Assembly: GCF_014229965.1 (NCBI RefSeq) | Contig: NZ_JABGBW010000001.1 | Location: 263,769-327,768 of the forward strand | Length of the DNA stretch: 64,000 nucleotides | Reading direction: 5' to 3' | Origin: Peptostreptococcus canis | Lineage (GTDB): Bacteria; Bacillota; Clostridia; Peptostreptococcales; Peptostreptococcaceae | Part shown: one piece after another, positions 19,050 through 26,895 of the stretch | Layout: each line of letters begins with the position of its first letter | How positions within the stretch are numbered: position 1 is the first letter of the stretch | Program-made: the position numbers and the translations under genes | Notes under the pieces: model-generated | The model's database searches: none | What the model was told of the DNA's origin: nothing | Seen by the model: only the letters and a program-made list of their open reading frames with translations

Positions 19050-19556
19050 TTAAAGTGATTTAGCAGCTTCTAAAGCCTTATCATAATCCGGATGATCAGT
19101 TACTTCTGATACATATTCAACATATCTCACAACATCATCCTTATCTATTACTACAATACCCCTATTAAGAAGTCTGAATTCTTCAATTAAAAATCCATAG
19201 TTCAGACCAAAAGTAGTATCTTTATAATCAGATACAACTATAGCATTTTCTATTCCTTTAGCACCACAGAATCTCGCCTGAGCAAAAGGTAGATCACAAC
19301 TTATAGTAATGATCGCTACATCATTTAATTTTGAAGCTTCTTGATTGAATCTTATAGTCTGAAGCTCACAAACTCCGGTATCTACAGAGGGTACAATGCT
19401 TATAAGCTTAACTTTTCCCTCAACATCCTTTAATGTAAAAGGGCTTAAATCTCCTCTAAGTGCAACGAATTCCGGGGCTTTATCTCCAACTTTTATTTCT
19501 TTTCCTAACAATGTTACAGGATTTCCTGCAAAAGTAGTTATTGATCTTTTTTCCAT
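19050..19556 (-). CDS. tpx: Thiol peroxidase (Tpx, atypical 2-Cys peroxiredoxin)
   Basis: A 168-residue peroxiredoxin that reduces hydroperoxides. It begins with TTFAGNPVTLLGKEIKVGD, typical of Tpx. The peroxidatic cysteine lies in PSVDTGVCELQT and the resolving cysteine in ARFCGAKG. Length normal. A GGAGG site lies 5 bp upstream of the start. Monocistronic; it gives an anaerobe some protection against oxygen stress, which fits the neighbouring heme-handling genes but is no proof of co-regulation. Confidence 0.95.
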   Translation of the reverse strand: MEKRSITTFAGNPVTLLGKEIKVGDKAPEFVALRGDLSPFTLKDVEGKVKLISIVPSVDTGVCELQTIRFNQEASKLNDVAIITISCDLPFAQARFCGAKGIENAIVVSDYKDTTFGLNYGFLIEEFRLLNRGIVVIDKDDVVRYVEYVSEVTDHPDYDKALEAAKSL

Positions 19557-19867
19557 TTTTAATATCCTCCTTAATATTGAATGTATAATACATTTTATTT
19601 GAATTAATCACTATGATATTAAAATACCCATCAGATTAGATTGTATTCACAAAATTATAAAAAATAACAAAATAATTAGAAGAAGTTAAGTTAGAAAAAA
19701 AATAATTAAATTTAAAAAAAGAAATAGCTTTTTTATTGATTTATAAAAAAATAGAATAAGTTTATAAAAATCTAAAAAAATCTAAAGAAATACTATTATT
19801 TTTGAATATTATTATTCTTGTAAAAGTGTTATACTAATAATAGATTTTTTATAACCCTAAACTAAAT
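19557..19867. other. AT-rich intergenic region
   Basis: About 310 bp between the tpx start and the terminator of the araC-type gene. A promoter for tpx (minus strand) must lie near 19560-19640, but no convincing -35/-10 pair was identified. No ORF, hairpin or repeat of note. Confidence 0.5.
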
Positions 19868-19924
19868 AAACTAAAATAAAAAAAGCCATTTATATTTTTA
19901 TTGTGGCTTTTTTTATTTTAGTTT
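19868..19924 (-). terminator. Terminator of the AraC-family gene (21-bp perfect stem)
   Basis: Arms 19868-19888 and 19904-19924 are fully complementary (core AAAAAAAGCCA/TGGCTTTTTTT), with a 15-nt loop. It overlaps the stop codon of the regulator gene and would end transcription from either side. Confidence 0.9.
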
Positions 19925-20606
19925 ATTCCACCATACCGGATAAAGCATGATTTTTTCTAAAAATACCAGGAGACATACCCGTGTGTGAGGTAAATACAGT
20001 TGAAAAATATGAAGCTGAGCCAAATCCACAAGCAGAACTAATTACTTCCATGGTTTTATTGGTTTGGAGTAAAAGAAGCTTTGCATGATGAATTCTGTGT
20101 TGTGCAAGGTATGAGGTAAAACTTTGCCCCATATGTTTTTTAAAAGTTTGAGACAAATAAGTACTGTTTATGTGCAATATATCTGCAATATCACCTATTA
20201 ATATTTGTTTGCCTATATTTTCTTCTATATAATCTATTACACTTTGAACTAAAGGATTTCGTGAAACTATTTGCATATCAATCATTTCAGAATAATATGA
20301 GTCTATAATACTTTTTGAAATTTTCATAAATGTATCCTTATCAAGATGATTATGCATAAGTAAAATATTTGCATAACAGCATTTTGTAAGGGATATATCA
20401 TATATAAACAGTAAATAATGGTATATACTGTAGTTTAGATTATTCAAGGCCAATCTATAGCCGATAGTATTATTAAATCCAACCAGTTTCTTAGTTCTTA
20501 AAATAAAGTGATCATACGCTTCTTGGTGTTTGCCTTTGCATAAATCTTCACATAAAACTTTATAATCTAAATGAAGATCGAATTTATCCAAATTGATTAG
20601 TTCCAT
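19923..20606 (-). CDS. AraC-family transcriptional regulator
   Basis: A 227-residue regulator. Residues ~120-225 hold the paired helix-turn-helix DNA-binding domain: IGDIADILHINSTYLSQTFKKHMG, then LLLQTNKTMEVISSACGFGSASYFSTVFTSHTG, followed by SPGIFRKNH, the usual family ending. The N-terminal ~115 residues are helical and match no ligand-binding domain I recognise. It is transcribed away from the heme-uptake genes across a 315-bp shared intergenic region, so it may control them, itself, or both; that is inference from layout. Confidence 0.9.
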   Translation of the reverse strand: MELINLDKFDLHLDYKVLCEDLCKGKHQEAYDHFILRTKKLVGFNNTIGYRLALNNLNYSIYHYLLFIYDISLTKCCYANILLMHNHLDKDTFMKISKSIIDSYYSEMIDMQIVSRNPLVQSVIDYIEENIGKQILIGDIADILHINSTYLSQTFKKHMGQSFTSYLAQHRIHHAKLLLLQTNKTMEVISSACGFGSASYFSTVFTSHTGMSPGIFRKNHALSGMVE

Positions 20607-20806
20607 GGTTTCCCCCCTTTAATTAAGAAATGCAAATACGAATCGTATATAAACTTAATTTTTCTAAAAGTAATAATTGAATTGAATTGAAAAATAAAAT
20701 CATTATTCAAATTGAATTATACACTATTTAGTCTATAAAATCAAATTAATGACAAATTTCTAAGTATAAACCTAATAATTTTTAAATAATTCCCTAAAAA
20801 ATTTAA

Positions 20807-20835
20807 TTGATAATAAGAATTGATTTTGATATTAT
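20807..20835 (+). promoter_or_regulatory. Promoter of the heme-uptake operon with overlapping Fur-like site
   Basis: TTGATA at 20807-20812, 17-bp spacer, TATTAT at 20830-20835, 86 bp before the NEAT gene. The stretch 20809-20827 (GATAATAAGAATTGATTTT) matches the Fur 19-mer GATAATGATAATCATTATC mainly in its left half and continues as GAT-type hexamers over the -10. The promoter call is firm; an iron-responsive operator here is a guess. The rest of 20607-20921 is AT-rich and also holds the small palindrome ATTCAAATTGAAT. Confidence 0.5.
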
Positions 20836-20921
20836 TATAAGGTAGAGGTATCTGATACAAAATTTTATGTATTTACATAATATTTAAGATAAATATATTT
20901 TTAGAGATTGGAGTTTTTTAT

Positions 20922-22913
20922 ATGCAGAATCAAAACAAAAGATTTTTAATAAATATTAACTATCTAGTGATATTGTTTTTAGTAGTAGGAATATTGGTAT
21001 CTAGTTTTTCTTTTTTCAAGTCACATGCAGAAAATATACCAGATGGGAATTATAAAATTCCGATAACATTAATGCACAAATATGATGAAGTAAATTCAAT
21101 GGGAAATAATGCTATAGTTCAGTATGGTATTTTAAAGGTTAGAAATGGAAAACCTACCATGAAAGTAAGATTTGTCGCTTTAACTTTTCTTAATTTTACA
21201 GGATATTTGAGTGAATTTTTAGTTGATAATAAACCTGTAAATATATTATCTACCTATGATATATATGATGGTTACAATCACCCTGAAACAGGTAAGGATA
21301 AAAGATTTAAAGGTAAAAAATATCCCAAAGATATGGAGTTTGATATTGAAATAGGAGCTAGAGACATTCCCGTACATGTATATGTTCCGGTAATGGGAGA
21401 ATTGGCGAGTGGAGATCAGGATGCCAGATTAAGAATAAATTGGCCAAATAATTATAATGCCGTTAAAATATCAGGCGAAAGTTTTGACGAAGATTCATCT
21501 ACATCATCAGCTGATGCTCCTAGTATTTCAGAAGATGATTTAATAAATCGGGCTTTTGGATCAAAGGATAATAGAAACTTACCAGTGCTTGAAAAGGGTG
21601 AAAAAATATCTTTGGAAAATGGTCATTATTCTGTAAAAGTATCACTTTATCATGAGCGTGAAGAAAAGGATTCTATGGGTAATGCAGCAATGATACATGA
21701 TGGAGAATTATATGTCAAAGATGGAAAAGCTAAAATGCTTATTGGAAGTGATAAAATGAGTTTACAAGGAATAATTGCTTCTTTGGTATCACTGCAAATT
21801 AGAGATGATAATGCCTACTATCATTTTGCTCAACCACATGCTTTTGATTTATCAATTCCCGGAGAACAAGATAAAAGACCGGAAGTATTTAGTTTTGATA
21901 TAGAAAGAAAAGATCCAATGATTTATGTAAAAGTGGATCCAAAAGTTAAACCTATGGGAGAAATACCCGTAGGTGCAAGATTGAAATTCGATTGGAATAC
22001 ATTGAGAAAAATAGATAGGTCTGAAACTATTTTATATAAAAAAATGATAAATGGTACTCCTAGAAAAAAATTTAATCCAAATGAGAAATTATACAAGGTT
22101 GTAGATGGAATTGAATTATTTGGACCACCAAGTTCATTTAATGAAAATGTAAGTTTTAAAGTAAATAAAATACAAGGGGGAGCCAATTATTTAAAAATCG
22201 TTAAATCTGTTGGAAGGACTACAGCTATACATATGTATGAATTTAAAGTAGAGAATGATTTTGGTATTCCTATGAAGGCAAAAAAAGACGTAAAAATAAA
22301 AATTAAACTTCCTGTTGGAATAAAATCTATAAAGGCTATAAGAGCATCAGATATGAGTGAACTAAAATCTGAGGTATCAGGTGGATATGCGACTTTAACA
22401 TTGAGAAAATTTGGAGAAATAGCATTGGTTGATACGAGTTCGGGGAAAGGTAGTAGGAATGTAGCGACTCCTTCTAATAGAAACGGAGTATCTTCACCAA
22501 ATAGAAATACAAAAAGAAGTGCTAATAATTTAAAATCAAAAAATACATCTGGGAAAAGCTCTTCAAACAATAAAAAAAATAATAGTAATAATAATCGAAA
22601 TAGTGATGGTGATTCAGATAAAAAAAATACACCTATTAGTTTAACTAATGATGATAGTAATTTCAATGAATCCATTAAGAATCAAGATAATTTGGATACA
22701 GAGGAAAATAAAAATAATATTCAAAATTATGAGCCTAAAGAAAATGCTAAAGTTCTGTTCTTCTCGATATTACTTTTATTGGCTTGTGGTGGGTTAGCAG
22801 GTTACTCATATATCAAGTTTGGGAAAAGTTTATTATATGAAATACAACTTGGTGAGCAATTGAAAGAAAAATTAAATGGTGTGAAAACTGTAAATGACAG
22901 AATTCAATATTAG
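20922..22913 (+). CDS. Membrane-anchored double-NEAT heme-binding surface protein
   Basis: A 663-residue exported protein. Order: signal or anchor segment (~14-36), NEAT 1 (~41-175), NEAT 2 (~233-360), a further beta-rich domain (~405-505), an Asn/Ser/Lys-rich spacer (~506-605), a membrane helix (~609-632) and a short basic tail. Both NEAT domains have the SMGN lip motif (M60, M252) and a Met in the beta7-beta8 region (VPVMGE, M158; VKPMGE, M345). The YxxxY heme-iron motif of IsdA/IsdC-type domains is missing in both. NEAT proteins take heme from host hemoproteins. It opens an operon with an Shp-like protein and a heme ABC transporter, the place held by Shr in streptococci, though it lacks Shr's leucine-rich and DUF1533 parts. 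There is no LPXTG signal; it should stay in the membrane and reach outward through the spacer. Confidence 0.88.
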   Translation: MQNQNKRFLININYLVILFLVVGILVSSFSFFKSHAENIPDGNYKIPITLMHKYDEVNSMGNNAIVQYGILKVRNGKPTMKVRFVALTFLNFTGYLSEFLVDNKPVNILSTYDIYDGYNHPETGKDKRFKGKKYPKDMEFDIEIGARDIPVHVYVPVMGELASGDQDARLRINWPNNYNAVKISGESFDEDSSTSSADAPSISEDDLINRAFGSKDNRNLPVLEKGEKISLENGHYSVKVSLYHEREEKDSMGNAAMIHDGELYVKDGKAKMLIGSDKMSLQGIIASLVSLQIRDDNAYYHFAQPHAFDLSIPGEQDKRPEVFSFDIERKDPMIYVKVDPKVKPMGEIPVGARLKFDWNTLRKIDRSETILYKKMINGTPRKKFNPNEKLYKVVDGIELFGPPSSFNENVSFKVNKIQGGANYLKIVKSVGRTTAIHMYEFKVENDFGIPMKAKKDVKIKIKLPVGIKSIKAIRASDMSELKSEVSGGYATLTLRKFGEIALVDTSSGKGSRNVATPSNRNGVSSPNRNTKRSANNLKSKNTSGKSSSNNKKNNSNNNRNSDGDSDKKNTPISLTNDDSNFNESIKNQDNLDTEENKNNIQNYEPKENAKVLFFSILLLLACGGLAGYSYIKFGKSLLYEIQLGEQLKEKLNGVKTVNDRIQY

Positions 22914-22930
22914 AAAAAGGAGGTTAGAAC

Positions 22931-24070
22931 ATGGTAAATAATAATTTAAAAAAGTTCAGTGCCTTTCTTTTGGTAATATGCTTTATATTTTGTCTTTATG
23001 GAAAAGCAGAGGCTGCAGAAGTATACACGGCAGAAGCAAGAGGGTACTATAAACATCCCGTAACTGGAGAAATAGAAGATTCAGGAAACAATCCTGGAAT
23101 TGGGGATGGTATGGTAAGTAATACAGTATATGGTTTAGCGCTGATAGAGAAAGATGATAACGGAAAATTGTATGCAACAGTAAGATTAAATTTGAGAGAT
23201 AAAATAGAAAATATTAAATTTTGGGTTCAAAATAGAGGTGACAACGGATTTGCACCAGTATCATCTGAAGAAACTGCAAATACAGGTCCAACAGGGGATT
23301 TTAGATTTGAAATACCAAACACGGAATGTGTAGTAAGATCCAGTTTTTTTGTTGGACCGATGTCAAGAGATGTGATCTTTTATATAGATTTTTCGTCTTT
23401 GGAGAGTGGAAGTGGTGACTTTAAAGTAATGGTAAATGTATCCGGGGATACATCTACCAATAGGCAAAACGATCGTACAGGAGAGGTAACAGCTCCAACA
23501 CAAGCATCAGTGAGATCAAGTTCAGGTAATGCAAATTCATCTGGGAATAGTTCAAATTCTTCTCCAAATAACACAAGTAGGAATACGAATAAAAATAGCA
23601 AAAATACAAATAAAAATATTAATACAGGCCAAAAATTGAGTCAAAAGAATAAAAAAATAGATCTTCCTCATGGCCAAGGAGTAGTAGGGAATAATGGAGA
23701 AAAAAATGATTCTGCAAATAAAAAAATAAACCAGTCGGATTTAGGTTATGAGCATGGTTTACTTACCAACAAGGATTTTGATGATTCACAAACCTTATTC
23801 GGAACTACTCAAGAGAATGAATCAAATCATCCCTGGGGACCCTTTACTAAGGCTGTATTTACAATTGTTATAGTAATTATAGGTATTTTATTTAGCATAT
23901 TTTTGCTTGGCGGTGGTTCAGTAGCATTTCTATATCATTATAAAAAAAGAAATAATCTGGCTATTGAAGAGATTTTAAGTTCGGCAAATAGCAAATCTGT
24001 AGCAAAAAAGAATGTGGATAACTGGAATGGAAAATATAGAGTAAATAAGGATGGTGGTGCAAATGTATAA
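22931..24070 (+). CDS. Shp-like heme-binding cell-surface protein
   Basis: A 379-residue exported protein. Signal peptide ~1-29 (cleavage near AEA-AE). Residues ~30-180 match the streptococcal Shp heme-binding domain: ARGYYKHPVTGEIEDSG, GDGMVSNTVY and FFVGPMSRDVIFYIDF. M61 and M144 fall where Shp has its two axial methionine ligands (83 apart here, 87 in Shp). A Ser/Asn/Lys-rich spacer (~190-235) follows, then a hydrophilic stretch, a membrane helix (~303-327) and a cytoplasmic tail. Shp hands heme to the HtsA lipoprotein, and the htsA-type gene follows directly, overlapping by 8 bp. It begins 17 bp after the NEAT gene behind AAGGAGG. Confidence 0.88.
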   Translation: MVNNNLKKFSAFLLVICFIFCLYGKAEAAEVYTAEARGYYKHPVTGEIEDSGNNPGIGDGMVSNTVYGLALIEKDDNGKLYATVRLNLRDKIENIKFWVQNRGDNGFAPVSSEETANTGPTGDFRFEIPNTECVVRSSFFVGPMSRDVIFYIDFSSLESGSGDFKVMVNVSGDTSTNRQNDRTGEVTAPTQASVRSSSGNANSSGNSSNSSPNNTSRNTNKNSKNTNKNINTGQKLSQKNKKIDLPHGQGVVGNNGEKNDSANKKINQSDLGYEHGLLTNKDFDDSQTLFGTTQENESNHPWGPFTKAVFTIVIVIIGILFSIFLLGGGSVAFLYHYKKRNNLAIEEILSSANSKSVAKKNVDNWNGKYRVNKDGGANV

Positions 24071-24989
24071 TATTGTGAAAAAGATAATGGCTTTTTCTCT
24101 ACTGATTTGTATCATTATCATTGGAAATTCGGGTTGTGTAAATCAACATCCGGAAGGTGATAAAAAAACGGTAATAAATGATTTAAGGCAAATACCAACT
24201 TTAAAAAATCCAAGAGTCGTTGCGACTTCTATGGCAACAGTAGAAATAATGGAAAAGTTGAATGTGGACCTAGTTGGAGTTCCTGATAGTAAAATTTCGA
24301 AAATGCCGGGAAAGTATAAAAATGTGACTAAAGTTGGGATGGCTATGGCTCCTGATATAGAAATAGTAAAGGGATTAAATCCTGACTGGATATTTAGTCC
24401 CGTGAGCTTAATTAGTGATTTACAGCCAAAATACTCAAATGCAAATTTAAGATACGGATTTCTCAACTTGAATAATATACCAGGAATGTATAAATCGATA
24501 AAAGATTTAGGTATAATTTTGGACAGGGAAGCCGAAGCAGACAAGTTGATTAAAGATTATGAAGATTTTATGAAAGATTATAAGGAAAAGCATAAAGGAA
24601 AAAAGAAATCGAGAGTTTTGGTATTGATGGGGCTACCCGGAAGTTATATAGTAGCTACTAACCAATCCTATGTAGGCTCTTTAGTGGAACTTGCAGGTGC
24701 GGAAAATGTATACACTTCAAATTCAGATCAATTTTTAAATATAAATACTGAGGATATGTTGAAGAAAAACCCGGACATTATTTTGAGAACAGCTCATGCA
24801 CTTCCGGATGATGTCCAAAAAATGTTCAATGATGAATTTAAAAATAATGATATTTGGTCGCACTTTGATGCAGTAAAAAATAATAAGGTATATGATTTAG
24901 ATTATAAGGCATTTGGTATGTCGGCGAAATTTAACTATCCAAAGGCACTTAAGGACTTAGATAGTATTCTATATGGAGGTGATAAATAG
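24063..24989 (+). CDS. Heme ABC transporter substrate-binding lipoprotein (HtsA/SiaA/IsdE type)
   Basis: A 308-residue lipoprotein. The signal peptide ends in the lipobox GNSG|C at Cys25. The body is a class III periplasmic-binding fold with the long helical backbone. M95 in VGMAMAPDIEIV and H245 in LRTAHALPDDV sit where IsdE/SiaA have their Met and His heme ligands. ATG at 24063 is preferred over the in-frame openings at 24051/24054 because a GGTGG-like site precedes it; this makes an 8-bp overlap with the shp-like gene. It passes heme to the FecCD permease whose GTG start overlaps its stop by one base. Confidence 0.88.
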   Translation: MYNIVKKIMAFSLLICIIIIGNSGCVNQHPEGDKKTVINDLRQIPTLKNPRVVATSMATVEIMEKLNVDLVGVPDSKISKMPGKYKNVTKVGMAMAPDIEIVKGLNPDWIFSPVSLISDLQPKYSNANLRYGFLNLNNIPGMYKSIKDLGIILDREAEADKLIKDYEDFMKDYKEKHKGKKKSRVLVLMGLPGSYIVATNQSYVGSLVELAGAENVYTSNSDQFLNINTEDMLKKNPDIILRTAHALPDDVQKMFNDEFKNNDIWSHFDAVKNNKVYDLDYKAFGMSAKFNYPKALKDLDSILYGGDK

Positions 24990-26053
24990 TGGGTAGTTTT
25001 ACCTTGAGAGAAAAAATAGCAAGGATTCTTTTAGGATCAGATACCAGAGGATTTGCTATAAACAATAAAAGAAAAACGATGATATTTTCAGTTACAATTT
25101 TATTACTGATAATAATATTCTTTTTTTCTGTTAAAGCAGGAAGTCTGAAAGTCTCTTTTGGCCAACTGATACATGGACTGTTTATACAAAGAAACCCAGA
25201 TGTAGCTACTATTTGGGATTTGAGATTTCCCAGAGTGATAATAGCTATGCTTGCAGGTGCAGGTATTTCAGTATCGGGTGCACTTTTGCAGGCAGTGATG
25301 AAAAACCCTTTAACAGATCCTGGTATTATAGGAATATCATCTGCAGCATCTTTGGCAGCAGTATTAATAGCGACATTTGTTCCAGCGCTATACTTTTCAA
25401 TTCCATTTTTTGCTGTTTTAGGAGGGCTGGGAGCATATCTATTAATATATTCACTTGCTTGGGATGGCGGTGTAAATCCTGTAAAACTTGTTTTAGTAGG
25501 GGTTGCTTTAAATATGACTTTTGTTGGATTAGGAGAGTTTTTTAAGGCTGCAGGTGGTCAAGGTTCTAATCTTTCCAAAGTTCAATCTATTATAGAAGGG
25601 AATATAGCGCAAAAAACATGGGCTGATGTCAATATGTTATTCTGGTATGTAATTATCGGTTTAATAGTAGCAATGTTGTTATCCAAAAAGTGTAATATTC
25701 TTTCTTTGGAGGATAAAACGGCGAGAGGACTTGGAGTAAATGTCGATAGAGATAGATTTATAGTTGCGTTAGTAGGAATAGTAATAGTAAGTATATCTAC
25801 AGCAACTGTTGGAGTAATAGGGTTTTTAGGATTGATAGTTCCACATATTGCAAAACTTTTAGTAGGTAGTGATCACAGGATAAAATTGCCATATACCATG
25901 GTTTTAGGGGCTTTAGTTTTACTGATTTCAGATACAGTTGGAAGACTTATATTCGCTCCGTATGAAATCCCAGCAGCTATTATAATGGCAGTAATTGGAG
26001 GTCCTTTCTTCATCTTCTTGTTGAGAAGAGGAGGTGATAGTTTTGGAAGTTAA
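24989..26053 (+). CDS. Heme/iron ABC transporter permease (FecCD family, HtsB type)
   Basis: A 354-residue permease with about ten membrane segments. Motifs: DLRFPRVIIAMLAGAGISVSG, MKNPLTDPGIIGISSAASLA, TVGVIGFLGLIVPHIAK (the coupling region to the ATPase) and GRLIFAPYEIPAAII at the end, all typical of BtuC/FecCD/HtsB. GTG start at 24989, one base overlap with the lipoprotein stop, so translation is coupled. It works as a homodimer with the ATPase encoded next. Confidence 0.93.
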   Translation: MGSFTLREKIARILLGSDTRGFAINNKRKTMIFSVTILLLIIIFFFSVKAGSLKVSFGQLIHGLFIQRNPDVATIWDLRFPRVIIAMLAGAGISVSGALLQAVMKNPLTDPGIIGISSAASLAAVLIATFVPALYFSIPFFAVLGGLGAYLLIYSLAWDGGVNPVKLVLVGVALNMTFVGLGEFFKAAGGQGSNLSKVQSIIEGNIAQKTWADVNMLFWYVIIGLIVAMLLSKKCNILSLEDKTARGLGVNVDRDRFIVALVGIVIVSISTATVGVIGFLGLIVPHIAKLLVGSDHRIKLPYTMVLGALVLLISDTVGRLIFAPYEIPAAIIMAVIGGPFFIFLLRRGGDSFGS

Positions 26054-26807
26054 GAATTTAAGTTTTTCATACACAAAAGACTCACCATTAATAATAAATA
26101 ATATATCATTCGGAATTGAAGAGGGAAAAATAACAACTATTCTTGGTCCTAATGGATGTGGCAAATCTACATTATTCTATCTTATGACAAAGAATTTGAG
26201 TCCAAGACATGGAGAAGTTGTTTTAGGATATAGAAAAATAGATTCCATGACTAATAGGGAATTTGCAAAAAAAGTAGCCATAGTCCACCAATACAATAAG
26301 GTTGCAAATGATATAACAGTGAGACAATTAGTGAGCTATGGCAGAACTCCTTATCAAGCCATGATGAAACGTCAAAGTGACGAGGATGATAAAATGATAG
26401 ATTGGGCAATAAGCGTAACCGACCTGGAAGATGTCAGAGATAGAACCGTCAATTCAATGTCCGGCGGGCAAAAGCAAAGAGTTTGGATTGCTATGGCTCT
26501 TGCACAAGGAACGGAGTACCTATTTCTAGATGAGCCTACTACATATTTAGATATTAAGTATCAGTTGGAAACATTAAAATTGGTAAGAAGATTAAATAGA
26601 GAACTTGGAATCACGATAATCATGGTTCTTCATGACATAAATCAAGCAATTGCGTATTCAGACACAATTATAGGTTTAAAAAATGGAAAAATATTAATTA
26701 ATGGAGAGCCAAATTCGGTTATTACAGAAGATGTAATAGAGTCTCTTTATGGAGTCAAGTTAAAAATTGCCAATATAGATGGCAATAAAGTCATAATGAA
26801 TATATAG
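26043..26807 (+). CDS. Heme/iron ABC transporter ATP-binding protein (HtsC type)
   Basis: A 254-residue ATPase of the FepC/HtsC family: Walker A GPNGCGKST, YGRTPY motif after the Q-loop, signature MSGGQKQRVWIAMALAQG, Walker B YLFLDEPTTYLDI and switch MVLHDINQA. The start is taken as TTG 26043, 8 bp after AGGAGG; a GTG at 26034 overlaps that site. It overlaps the permease gene by 11 bp and completes the importer. Confidence 0.93.
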   Translation: MEVKNLSFSYTKDSPLIINNISFGIEEGKITTILGPNGCGKSTLFYLMTKNLSPRHGEVVLGYRKIDSMTNREFAKKVAIVHQYNKVANDITVRQLVSYGRTPYQAMMKRQSDEDDKMIDWAISVTDLEDVRDRTVNSMSGGQKQRVWIAMALAQGTEYLFLDEPTTYLDIKYQLETLKLVRRLNRELGITIIMVLHDINQAIAYSDTIIGLKNGKILINGEPNSVITEDVIESLYGVKLKIANIDGNKVIMNI

Positions 26808-26895
26808 TCACATTTGTGAAAATATATTGATATAAATTATCTTTTATTAAAAAAGTAATAACTAATAATTAATTAAAAATTTTGGAGGTATAAAA

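Noticed and set aside
22187-22675. 162-residue minus frame within the NEAT gene
   Set aside because: Shadow of the Asn/Ser/Lys-rich spacer; its Leu/Phe-rich composition comes from reverse reading of A-rich codons.
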